DNA from: Roseicyclus marinus
Lineage (GTDB): Bacteria; Pseudomonadota; Alphaproteobacteria; Rhodobacterales; Rhodobacteraceae
Direction: 5' to 3'
Assembly (NCBI RefSeq): GCF_030163795.1
Contig: NZ_JASJOF010000003.1
Coordinates: 295,501 to 359,500 of the forward strand
DNA length: 64,000 nucleotides
In this document: in pieces, positions 44,876 through 53,025 of the stretch
How the letters are laid out: each line of letters begins with the position of its first letter
Numbering within the stretch: position 1 is the stretch's first letter
Notes under the pieces: model-generated
Database searches by the model: none
Told to the model about the DNA's origin: nothing
Seen by the model: only the letters and a program-made list of their open reading frames with translations
Position numbers and translations under genes: made by a program

Positions 44876-45618
44876 CCCCGCTTCACCGACGCGGTGACAT
44901 AGTTCACGCTCAGGTCCCAGTCCGAAATCGACCAGCGCCACAACAGCTTGTTGAAGACGAAGCCCTTCCTGTCGACCGGATCCAGACCGGCCTGCCGGAT
45001 CAGCTCGTACAATTCGTCGGGCGTGATGAACTTTTGCCATTCATGGGTGCCCTTGGGCAGCCAACGCATGACATATTCCGCCCCGATGATCGCCATCAGA
45101 AAGCTTTTCGGGTTCCTGTTGATCGTGGAACAGATCATCAGCCCGCCCGGCTTCAACAGTTGCTGGCAGGCGGTCAGATAGGCGAGTGGGTCGGCCACAT
45201 GCTCGACCACCTCCATGTTCAGCACCACGTCGAATTGCTCGCCCGCCGCGGCGAGCGCCTCGGCCGTCGTATGGCGGTAATCGATGGTCAGCCCCGATTG
45301 CTCGGCATGGATCTGCGCCACCGGGATGTTGCGCGGCGCGGCATCCGCGCCCACGACAGTCGCACCCAGACGCGCCATCGGTTCCGACAACAACCCCCCG
45401 CCGCAGCCGATATCGAGGATGCGCAGCCCCTCGAACGGCTTTTGCGCCTTCAGGTCGCGCCCGAACTCCGCCGCGATCTGGCGGGTGATGTAATCCAGCC
45501 GCGTGGGATTGAGCATATGGAGCGGCTTGAACTTGCCGTTCGGATCCCACCATTCGGCCGCCATCGCCTCGAACTTGGCGATTTCGCCGCTGTCGACGGT
45601 TTGATTGACCTCTGCCAT
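44872..45618 (-). CDS. ubiG: Ubiquinone biosynthesis O-methyltransferase
   Basis: A 248-residue SAM methyltransferase that does both O-methylations of ubiquinone synthesis. Motif I is [19 protein letters not shown]. The family-specific segments [31 protein letters not shown] and [19 protein letters not shown] are all present. Start ATG 45618. It is divergent from pip with a 69-base gap. Length and motifs match the alphaproteobacterial UbiG. Confidence 0.97.
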   Translation of the reverse strand: MAEVNQTVDSGEIAKFEAMAAEWWDPNGKFKPLHMLNPTRLDYITRQIAAEFGRDLKAQKPFEGLRILDIGCGGGLLSEPMARLGATVVGADAAPRNIPVAQIHAEQSGLTIDYRHTTAEALAAAGEQFDVVLNMEVVEHVADPLAYLTACQQLLKPGGLMICSTINRNPKSFLMAIIGAEYVMRWLPKGTHEWQKFITPDELYELIRQAGLDPVDRKGFVFNKLLWRWSISDWDLSVNYVTASVKRG

Positions 45619-45687
45619 GGCAAATCCTTTCAGATTCTGTCATTTTGATCCGTGCGGACCGTTCCTCGCGGTCTATATAGGAGCGGC

Positions 45688-46677
45688 ATGGACAAGTTCT
45701 CCGGCCAAAAGCGCGCAGCCGCGCATCTCTTCCCGCCGATCGACCCTTTCGATCAGCGCATGATGGATGTGGGTGACGGGCATCACATCTACGTCGAACA
45801 ATGCGGCAATCCCGATGGTGCGCCTGTTGTCGTCCTGCACGGCGGCCCCGGCGGCGGGTGCAGCCCGGCGATGCGGCGCTATTTCGATCCCGCGCTTTGG
45901 CGGATCGTCCTCTTTGATCAGCGCGGTTGCGGCCGGTCCCGGCCCCATGCCAGCGTGCGGGCGAACACGACATGGCACCTTGTGGCCGATATCGAACGCA
46001 TCCGCAGCGCGCTGGGCATCGACAGGTGGGCGGTTTTCGGCGGCAGCTGGGGCGCGACCTTGGGTCTGGTCTATGCCGAAACCCATCCCGACCGCGTCGC
46101 CTATCTCGCGCTGCGCGGTGTCTTCTTGTCGATGCAGCGTGAGCTGGATTGGTTCTACGGCGGTGGCGCGGGGCAATTCTGGCCCGATCAATGGGCGCGG
46201 TTCTGTGCCCTCATCCCCGAGGAAGAACGCGGCGATCTGATCGCCGCCTATAACCGCCGCCTGTTTTCAGGCGACCTGATGGTCGAAACCCGCCATGCCC
46301 GCGCTTGGGCGTCGTGGGAAAACGCTCTCGCTTCGATGGAGAGTGATGGCGGCGGCGGCGAAAGCCCGGCGGAATACGCCCGCGCCTTTGCCCGTCTGGA
46401 AAACCATTACTTCGTGAACAAGGGTTTTCTCGAAGAAGACGGCCAGATCCTGCGCGACCTGTACCGTATCGCGCAGGTGCCCGGCACGGTGGTGCAGGGC
46501 CGCTATGACATGATCTGCCCGCCACTTTCGGCCCACAAGCTTGTCTCGGGTTGGCCCGCCGGCCGCCTGCACATGGTCAAGGCCGCCGGCCACGCCCTCT
46601 CCGAACCTGGCATCAGCCAGGAACTGGTGCGCCTGATGAGCCAGGTGGGGGAAAAGCGGGACCGCTACGGGATGTGA
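45688..46677 (+). CDS. pip: Proline iminopeptidase
   Basis: A 329-residue S33-family alpha/beta hydrolase that removes N-terminal proline from peptides. HGGPGGG is the oxyanion region, Ser120 is in FGGSWGATL, aspartate in GRYDMICPP and histidine in KAAGHALSEPG. FDQRGCGRSRPHA is the family hallmark. An AGGAG ribosome site precedes the ATG at 45688. The protein looks complete. Its 3' end overlaps the 3' end of the convergent dnaE2 by 65 bases, which is where dnaE2 loses its usual C-terminus. Confidence 0.95.
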   Translation: MDKFSGQKRAAAHLFPPIDPFDQRMMDVGDGHHIYVEQCGNPDGAPVVVLHGGPGGGCSPAMRRYFDPALWRIVLFDQRGCGRSRPHASVRANTTWHLVADIERIRSALGIDRWAVFGGSWGATLGLVYAETHPDRVAYLALRGVFLSMQRELDWFYGGGAGQFWPDQWARFCALIPEEERGDLIAAYNRRLFSGDLMVETRHARAWASWENALASMESDGGGGESPAEYARAFARLENHYFVNKGFLEEDGQILRDLYRIAQVPGTVVQGRYDMICPPLSAHKLVSGWPAGRLHMVKAAGHALSEPGISQELVRLMSQVGEKRDRYGM

Positions 46678-49567
46678 GCAACCGCCGGTCGATCCCCGGG
46701 CTCAACCGGTCGCGGATCAGCGCCACCGGATGTGACCGGAGCGTCAGGCGCATCGCGACATAATCCTCCACCACCTCTTCGCCCTCGGTCATCCTGGGCA
46801 GGTGAACGGCGGGTTCCACGATCCCCTCGCCGTCCAGATCCCCGGAAAACAGCGGCAATTCCCGTTTCGGCACCAGCGCGCGGGCCGCCCACAGCGCGTC
46901 GCGCCGCGAAATCCCCAAGGCGGCAAAGGCATCGGCCTCCGCCAATATCGTCAGCGTCTTGGCGGCCAGCCCCGCGCGCCGCCACACATCCTCGACCGCC
47001 GTGTAGCCATTGCCGCGCGCCGCCGTCAGCCAATCGGCCTCGTCCTCGCGCATCGCCTTGATCTGCCGAAACCCCAGCCTCAGCGCCAGCGCGCCGGTTT
47101 CCGTCCGTTCCATCACGTTGTCCCACCGGGACCGGTTGATGCAGACGGGCCGCACCTCCACCCCGTGGGCGCGGGCGTCGCGCACGATCTGGGCCGGGGC
47201 GTAGAACCCCATCGGCTGGGAATTCAGCAGCGCGCAGGCGAAGATCCCCGGATGATGCCGTTTGAGCCAGCTCGAGGCATAGACCAAAAGCGCGAAACTC
47301 GCCGCATGGCTTTCGGGGAACCCGTAACTGCCAAAGCCTTCGATCTGCGAAAAACAGCGTTCCGCGAAATCCTCGTCATAGCCATTGGCGCGCATTCCCC
47401 GCAGGAACCTTGTCCGGAACTCCGACACGCTCCCATGCTTCTTGAAGGTGGCAAGCGACCGGCGCAGCCTGTCCGCCTCGTCGGGGGTAAAGCCCGCGCC
47501 GGTGATGGCGATCTGCATCGCTTGTTCCTGGAACAAGGGCACACCCAAGGTCTTGCCCAAGACGCGGCCCAATTCGTCCGAGGGGAAACTGACCTCCTCC
47601 TCCCCGTTCCGGCGTCTTATGAAGGGGTGCACCATGTCGCCCTGGATCGGGCCGGGGCGGATGATCGCCACCTGGATCACCAGGTCATAGAAACAGCGCG
47701 GGCGCATCCGGGGCAGGAAATTCATCTGCGCCCGGCTTTCCACCTGGAACACGCCCAGCGTATCGGCCCGGCACAGCATGTCGTAGACGGCGGGGTCCTC
47801 GGGCGGCAGGGTGGCCAGCGTGTAATCCGTCTGATGGTGCTGTTTGAGCAGGCCGAATGCCTTGCGGATGCACGACAGCATCCCCAAGGCCAGGATATCG
47901 ACCTTCAGGATCCCCAGCGCATCGATGTCATCCTTGTCCCAGCAGATGACGGTTCGATCCTCCATCGTGGCATTCTCGATCGGCACCAACTCGTCCAGCC
48001 TGCCTTCCGTGATGACAAAGCCACCCACATGCTGGCTCAGATGCCTTGGAAAGCCGATGATCTCCTCGATCAACTGGATCGTTTGCTTCAGGCGCGGGCT
48101 GTCGGGGTCCAACCCGATCTCGCGCATCCGGGCGATCTCGGGCCCGTGTTTCGACCATGATCCCCAGATCTGCGAGGACAGCGCCGACAGCACATCCTCC
48201 GACAGGCCCATGGCGCGGCCCACCTCGCGCACCGCGCGCTTGCCGCGATAATGGATCACCGTGGCGCACAGCCCCGCGCGATGCCGGCCATAGCGGGCGT
48301 AGATGTGCTGGATCACTTCCTCGCGGCGCTCATGCTCGAAATCCACGTCGATATCGGGCGGCTCGTTGCGCGCCTCGGACACGAACCGCTCGAACACCAT
48401 CGTGCCGATCTCGGGGCTGACCGACGTGACCCCCAGCGCATAGCAGGTGATCGAATTGGCCGCCGATCCGCGCCCCTGGCACAGGATGCCGCGCGACCGG
48501 GCAAAGGCGACGATATCATGGACGGTAAGGAAATAGGGCTCGTAGCCCAGTTTCCCGATCAGACGCAGCTCATGCTCCAGCTGCTTTTGCGCCCGCTCGG
48601 GGATGCCCTGCGGATAGCGCCAGTTCAGCCCCGCCTGCGCCAGCCGCTGCAACCGTTCGGCGGCGGTTTCCCCGTCCGTGATTTCCGACGGGTATTCGTA
48701 GCGCAGGCTGGCGATGTCGAACTCCAGCCTTTCGGCCAGTGCCGCGGCGTGGTCCACCGCCCCCTCATGTCCCTTGAAGATGCGCCGCATCTCCACCTCC
48801 GACCGCAGGCGCTGTTCGGCATTGGCCTGCGCGGCGGTGCCCAGATCTTCGATCCGCAATCCCTCGCGGATGCAGGTCAGGATATCGGTCAACCGCCGCC
48901 GCGCCCCGTGGTGCATGATCGGCCGGGCCGAGGCGAGCATGGGCAGGCCCAGATCCGCCGCCAGCCGCGCGCCGCGATCCAGTCTTGCCGCATCCTGCCC
49001 GTCATAGGCGGGCGCGATCAGCAGGTGCAGCCGCCCCTCCAGCCCCTCGATCAACCGCGCCGCCGCCTGCCGCCAATCGGTCCCGGGCCGGTCGGGCGCA
49101 TGAAGCAGCAATTCCAGCCCCTCGGGAAACCTCAGGATATCGTCCAGATCCAGCAGGCAATCGCCCTTCTCCGCCCTCAACCGTCCCGCCGACAGGATGC
49201 GGCACAGGCTCGCCCAACCCGTCCGGTTGCGCGGCAGCGCGGTCAGCATCATCCCGTCTTGCAGCACCAGACAGGCGGCGGGCAACAAGCGCGGCACATG
49301 GTCGATGGGCGCGCGCGGGGCTGGGGGCAGATGCGCGGGCTTGGGCGGGCCTATGGGATCGGCGCGCGCGGCCACGGCTTCCGCGATTTCTTCGCGGATC
49401 TTCTTCAGCTCCGACCAGGCCCGCACCACGCCCGCCACCGAATTCACATCGGCGATGGCAATCGCCTCCAACCCCAGAAGTGCTGCCCGACGCGCATATT
49501 CCTCGGGATGTGACCCCCCGGTCAGGAAGGTGAAGTTCGAGGTGATGGACAGTTCCGCGAATCCCAT
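46613..49567 (-). CDS. dnaE2: Error-prone DNA polymerase DnaE2 (ImuC), C-terminally truncated
   Basis: A 984-residue C-family polymerase for translesion synthesis after DNA damage. The PHP domain is at the start (MGFAELSITSNFTFLTGGSH). The active-site aspartates are in PPDIDVDFEHERREEV and ILKVDILALGML, and FPESHAASFALLVYASSW precedes the tandem HhH. The protein stops soon after RLTLRSHPVALIRDRLSPG. Full DnaE2 proteins are around 1,050-1,090 residues and continue with an OB-fold domain, which is missing here. The last ~20 residues are non-homologous and antisense to pip. Start ATG 49567 is preferred to a GTG at 49585. No imuA or imuB is in the window. An SOS-box-like site lies just upstream. 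Confidence 0.92.
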   Translation of the reverse strand: MGFAELSITSNFTFLTGGSHPEEYARRAALLGLEAIAIADVNSVAGVVRAWSELKKIREEIAEAVAARADPIGPPKPAHLPPAPRAPIDHVPRLLPAACLVLQDGMMLTALPRNRTGWASLCRILSAGRLRAEKGDCLLDLDDILRFPEGLELLLHAPDRPGTDWRQAAARLIEGLEGRLHLLIAPAYDGQDAARLDRGARLAADLGLPMLASARPIMHHGARRRLTDILTCIREGLRIEDLGTAAQANAEQRLRSEVEMRRIFKGHEGAVDHAAALAERLEFDIASLRYEYPSEITDGETAAERLQRLAQAGLNWRYPQGIPERAQKQLEHELRLIGKLGYEPYFLTVHDIVAFARSRGILCQGRGSAANSITCYALGVTSVSPEIGTMVFERFVSEARNEPPDIDVDFEHERREEVIQHIYARYGRHRAGLCATVIHYRGKRAVREVGRAMGLSEDVLSALSSQIWGSWSKHGPEIARMREIGLDPDSPRLKQTIQLIEEIIGFPRHLSQHVGGFVITEGRLDELVPIENATMEDRTVICWDKDDIDALGILKVDILALGMLSCIRKAFGLLKQHHQTDYTLATLPPEDPAVYDMLCRADTLGVFQVESRAQMNFLPRMRPRCFYDLVIQVAIIRPGPIQGDMVHPFIRRRNGEEEVSFPSDELGRVLGKTLGVPLFQEQAMQIAITGAGFTPDEADRLRRSLATFKKHGSVSEFRTRFLRGMRANGYDEDFAERCFSQIEGFGSYGFPESHAASFALLVYASSWLKRHHPGIFACALLNSQPMGFYAPAQIVRDARAHGVEVRPVCINRSRWDNVMERTETGALALRLGFRQIKAMREDEADWLTAARGNGYTAVEDVWRRAGLAAKTLTILAEADAFAALGISRRDALWAARALVPKRELPLFSGDLDGEGIVEPAVHLPRMTEGEEVVEDYVAMRLTLRSHPVALIRDRLSPGIDRRLLTSRSGPAFPPPGSSGAPVPG

Positions 49568-49579
49568 GACCCGCAGTAT

Positions 49580-49594
49580 ATTCACGTTTTGTTC
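49580..49594. promoter_or_regulatory. Candidate LexA (SOS) box upstream of dnaE2
   Basis: On the plus strand ATTC-N7-GTTC occupies 49580-49594, equal to GAAC-N7-GAAT on the dnaE2 strand. The alphaproteobacterial LexA site is GTTC-N7-GTTC, so there is one mismatch. It lies 12 bases upstream of the chosen dnaE2 start, a position that would let LexA block transcription or initiation. dnaE2/imuC genes are normally SOS-induced. Confidence 0.55.
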
Positions 49595-50068
49595 CCATAG
49601 CGAGATGCTCCAACAAAGCTCACGGGTCCGACCGCATCACGACCGTGCCACAGCCCACCCGGTTCGGCGGATATCGCTCGGCCTGTCTATCTTTAGGCAT
49701 TACTTTCCAAACTTAAGTGGGTAGAACCATCTCGGTGATGTTGGGAGTTACGAGTGCTGAAACTGCTGCGAAATCGGATACCCGGCGCATGGCATAGCGG
49801 AATGGCCCCGGGCGCAGCATGATACCGCAGAGATCGAAGCAGAATTCTTCTTCATCCACTTTGGATACGCAGTTGGGGATTTCAGCGAACCAGATCTTTT
49901 TGTCCGAATTGAGCAAGAAAATTTGGAATATCGCACCTGCGCTCATCTTGATGCAGGAAGTCTTAGTAAAGAGCGTCGTGGGTTTGAAAACAGTGAAGCA
50001 AAGCACATGAGCGGGCAGACAGAATTGAAAATGGCACACTGAGTACTGTCTGGAAAGGCTTGCAAGGA
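49595..50068. other. AT-richer intergenic region at the left side of the polysaccharide islet
   Basis: About 470 bases between the dnaE2 upstream region and the sulfotransferase start. GC drops visibly from about 49,690 onward. It holds one possible minus-strand gene remnant (49713-49946, listed separately) and presumably the promoter for the two plus-strand genes. No transposase, tRNA or obvious flanking repeats were seen. Confidence 0.5.
49713..49946 (-). CDS. Short hypothetical protein or gene remnant, 77 residues
   Basis: A minus-strand frame whose second half reads like real protein (WFAEIPNCVSKVDEEEFC, then RYAMRRVSDFAAVSALVTPN). It starts at ATG 49946 and could extend further upstream in frame. 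The C-terminal part has hydrophobic and charged residues spaced as in a folded domain, and codon use is nearer the chromosome average than in the flanking AT-rich bases. I do not recognise the family. It may be the 3' remnant of a larger gene disrupted when the islet arrived, or a chance frame. Confidence 0.3.
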   Translation of the reverse strand: MSAGAIFQIFLLNSDKKIWFAEIPNCVSKVDEEEFCFDLCGIMLRPGPFRYAMRRVSDFAAVSALVTPNITEMVLPT

Positions 50069-50782
50069 ATGATGGATCACGAAAGAAAGATGGAAGATTC
50101 AAGTCTGGTCGAGAATAGCAAGACCAGGATCTTTCTTCACCTTACGAAAACGGCTGGTGGAACTCTGAAATCTGTACTGAGCGATACACCCAATCTGTCC
50201 ACCTATTTTGTATATGGACAGCAGGATGTTCTGCGCTTGAAGGAGGAGTCGCCGAATGAGTATGATTTTGTCTATGGCCATTCAGTTTACGGACTTCACG
50301 CCACGCTCGGTCTGCCTGAATCTACACGCTACATGTGTTTCATGCGGCATCCCGTGACCCGTACCATTTCGCATTACTATCATTTACGGAATGTTGAAAA
50401 GGGACCGATCGGAGATCGAATTCGGGCGTCGAAGGATATAAATGATTTTTTTGCGAACAACTCGCATTGGGAATTTTCGAATTTCATGGTGAAGGTGATT
50501 TCAGGTGTTGGCAACGCGCGCCCATCACCCGGAGTCAATGCGTTTCGAATGGCCGTTGACAATCTCGAAAATCTGTTCGATTTCGTGGGATTTCAGGAAT
50601 ATTTTCCCATATCAGTCCGTAGCCTGTCGAAATTGATCGGACATGAGCTTGTCGTGAAGAAAGATATAAACATCGGGCGCTATTCTCTGGGAGATATAAG
50701 CAGCACGACCCTGAGCCGTATCGAAGAGCTCAACATCCAAGATATCAAGCTTTACAAGTTTGCCATTCGAAAGTTTCTCTAG
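50069..50782 (+). CDS. Sulfotransferase family protein
   Basis: A ~237-residue protein resembling PAPS-dependent sulfotransferases. The 5'-phosphosulfate loop is FLHLTKTAGGTL, the usual K-T/S-A/G-G-T form near the N-terminus. The 3'-phosphate-binding segment is YMCFMRHPVTRTISHYYHL (R-H/D-P-x-x-R). No membrane anchor is seen, so it would act on sugars in the cytoplasm. Codon use and base composition are clearly more AT-rich than the neighbours. Start choice among ATG 50069, 50072 and 50090 is open. The pyruvyl-transferase gene begins 11 bases after the stop, so they form one transcript. Confidence 0.75.
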   Translation: MMDHERKMEDSSLVENSKTRIFLHLTKTAGGTLKSVLSDTPNLSTYFVYGQQDVLRLKEESPNEYDFVYGHSVYGLHATLGLPESTRYMCFMRHPVTRTISHYYHLRNVEKGPIGDRIRASKDINDFFANNSHWEFSNFMVKVISGVGNARPSPGVNAFRMAVDNLENLFDFVGFQEYFPISVRSLSKLIGHELVVKKDINIGRYSLGDISSTTLSRIEELNIQDIKLYKFAIRKFL

Positions 50783-50793
50783 GACCGCCCCAG

Positions 50794-52512
50794 ATGAGAG
50801 CTTTTTTTCACCCGGCGAATCCGGGATATACCACAAGTCTCGCAAAGATTTCGGGGAAGGCTGGATTGCCTCTGCAATCCGTGCAGACGATCAGGCAGTT
50901 GCGATCTCAGATATCCGCAAGCTCGGCTAATGTCGGAAACGTCGTTCATAACGAGGCGATAGCAAAGACGTTCGGTTTTGATACCGCCTTCAGTGCAATG
51001 GGGGGGATCGAGGGATTTTTCAAGGCTGAATGCAATTCAAGACCCAAGGAATTTCAACAGAAGTTATCCCAGAACTTCGACGCTGTATTTTTTTCCTTCG
51101 CAAATCTTGTCGCCCCTCCTCTGAAGAATGGTAAGGAGGAAATGCAAAGGAGGCAGTTCAGCAGGCTGTGTGAGATTGTAAACAGTATAAACATTCCATT
51201 GATTGTTTTGGGGGTTGGCCTGCAGCAGCGCCTGGAGTCGACGGAAGAGATCCTTCCCGAGCTTGCGGAATTCATGCGAGAGATCAATAGGAAAGCTGTA
51301 ATATTCGGATGCCGTGGTGCCGAAACCGAAGCATATCTCCAATCCATAGGCTGTGATAACGTCAGAGCCCTTGGTTGCCCAAGCCTCTACGTCTACCCCT
51401 CACGAATTCTGGCTATAGAGCCGCTTGGAAGCCTCACCGGTAAGTCGGGGATAACAGCAGGTTATCTCGATCGTAAGCACTTTCTTGGCCACCAGCCCCA
51501 CCGCTTGGAAGCCTTGTCCAAGATCGCATCGACCCTTGATTTGAGCTATGTCTTCCAGAATGACTTGCTCACCCTTTCCGAGCTTGATGATACACTTGGC
51601 CTTTACATTGACGCGGACAATCGGTGTGATCCGGAAATAATTAATGCCTATATTGAGAGTTTTGGATATAAAATTCCGATATCGGATTATCGGTTCTTCC
51701 GTGATCCCCGATCATGGCGTCAATATGCAGGGTCGCGGGATTATTTCTTTGGTGACCGGTTTCACGGCGGGGTTGTTAGCCTTCAAACAGGTCGTCCTGC
51801 CCTCTTCATTTACGACGATGTTCGTGTCATGGAGCTTACCGAGCATTTCGCGCTCCCGAGTGTGTCGTTGGAGGATGTCATTTCTGGCGATGTGCATGAG
51901 ATCCTTGAAAATGGGTTCTCAAAGGAATCGATTGATAGGATGCATGATACCTACAGCGGAAGGCTCAATGAGTATTTTGGTTTAACCAAGGGTGCTGGAC
52001 TGACACCGCTGCGCGGTATCTACCCAGTGCAGAAGAAAAACCTCGACGCGACAGAGGATGATCTGACGGTTCTGAAAACGCGCCTTGGGGAGGTTCTTGA
52101 GAGCGAAAGAATGGACGCCGCTATTCAGCTGGCTGCCATGAATTCGTGGACCCTTGCGGGTGTTGAAAGGCTGCTGAATATTCTGGCCGAGTTGAAGGAT
52201 GACCCTACCGCACAGGACGTTCTGAACCTCGCCATTGTCCGCCAAGATACCGCTCCGGATGAGGCCATGATCTTCAGAACGGCCCGCGTTCTTTTCAAAG
52301 CAAGGCTCGATCAGAGTTGTGAATTCTTGTTGAGGTATTTCTTCAGCAGGAATGACGTGGTCTGGACAGAACGCGTGGCAAGGATCCTGATCGAGTCGCT
52401 CATCCGGCAAGAGAATTTTTCGGATGCCAAGGCATATCTATCTTCAGCGATGGATAGAGGGTGCTTGAATGCCAACGTCGCGCGATTGCTGTTGAAGCGC
52501 ACGGAGCAATGA
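50794..52512 (+). CDS. Polysaccharide pyruvyl transferase family protein with a helical C-terminal extension
   Basis: A 572-residue protein. Residues ~1-385 match the pyruvyl-transferase/CsaB-like fold, with NVGNVVHNEAIAKTFGF near the start and the hallmark FGDRFHGGVVSLQTGRPALF near residue 325. These enzymes transfer pyruvate from phosphoenolpyruvate to sugars of surface polysaccharide. Residues ~400-572 are helix-rich and look like TPR-type repeats (AIQLAAMNSWTLAGVERLL and later helices). Base composition is AT-richer than average. It follows the sulfotransferase gene by 11 bases and is convergent with rppH 35 bases away. Confidence 0.75.
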   Translation: MRAFFHPANPGYTTSLAKISGKAGLPLQSVQTIRQLRSQISASSANVGNVVHNEAIAKTFGFDTAFSAMGGIEGFFKAECNSRPKEFQQKLSQNFDAVFFSFANLVAPPLKNGKEEMQRRQFSRLCEIVNSINIPLIVLGVGLQQRLESTEEILPELAEFMREINRKAVIFGCRGAETEAYLQSIGCDNVRALGCPSLYVYPSRILAIEPLGSLTGKSGITAGYLDRKHFLGHQPHRLEALSKIASTLDLSYVFQNDLLTLSELDDTLGLYIDADNRCDPEIINAYIESFGYKIPISDYRFFRDPRSWRQYAGSRDYFFGDRFHGGVVSLQTGRPALFIYDDVRVMELTEHFALPSVSLEDVISGDVHEILENGFSKESIDRMHDTYSGRLNEYFGLTKGAGLTPLRGIYPVQKKNLDATEDDLTVLKTRLGEVLESERMDAAIQLAAMNSWTLAGVERLLNILAELKDDPTAQDVLNLAIVRQDTAPDEAMIFRTARVLFKARLDQSCEFLLRYFFSRNDVVWTERVARILIESLIRQENFSDAKAYLSSAMDRGCLNANVARLLLKRTEQ

Positions 52513-52547
52513 GTTGACCGCTTGGGGCAGTCATTCGACCTACCCCG

Positions 52548-53021
52548 TCACGCCAGCCCGAATTCCCTCAAAACGGCCGCGTAGATCTCTCGCTTGAACG
52601 GCACGATTTCCGCCAGCAGGTCCGCGCCGCGCATCCAGCGCCAGTCGGAAAATTCCACATCCTCGTGGCTCAGGTCGATCAAGTCATCGGGCGCGTCCAG
52701 CCGCATAAGGACCCATTTTTGCGTCTGCCCCCGGTATTTCCCGCGATAGGGCAGAACTTCCTTAGGCAAGTCATAGGGCAGCCATTCCGCCGTCTCGCGC
52801 AGAACGGTGACATGCTCGGCGCCCACCCCCGTCTCCTCGCGCAATTCGCGCAGGGCGGCCTCGACGGGTGTTTCGCCTTTGTCGATCCCGCCTTGCGGCA
52901 TCTGCCACGCGGGCTCCGCCATGTCCGCCCGCTGCCCGGCGAAGACCCGCCCATCTGCATGGGTCAGCACCACCCCCACGCAGGGGCGATAGGGCAGGCG
53001 GGCGATCTCCTCGGGCGTCAC
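52548..53021 (-). CDS. rppH: RNA pyrophosphohydrolase
   Basis: A 157-residue RppH that removes pyrophosphate from mRNA 5' ends and so triggers decay. The Nudix box is in MPQGGIDKGETPVEAALREL followed by REETG. The leading YRPCVGVVLTHADGRVFAGQR and the YRGQTQKWVLMRL segment are the RppH signatures. It is the last gene of gpmI-envC-ctpA-rppH. ctpA ends 4 bases upstream of its start. Confidence 0.95.
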   Translation of the reverse strand: MTPEEIARLPYRPCVGVVLTHADGRVFAGQRADMAEPAWQMPQGGIDKGETPVEAALRELREETGVGAEHVTVLRETAEWLPYDLPKEVLPYRGKYRGQTQKWVLMRLDAPDDLIDLSHEDVEFSDWRWMRGADLLAEIVPFKREIYAAVLREFGLA

Positions 53022-53025
53022 GGGC

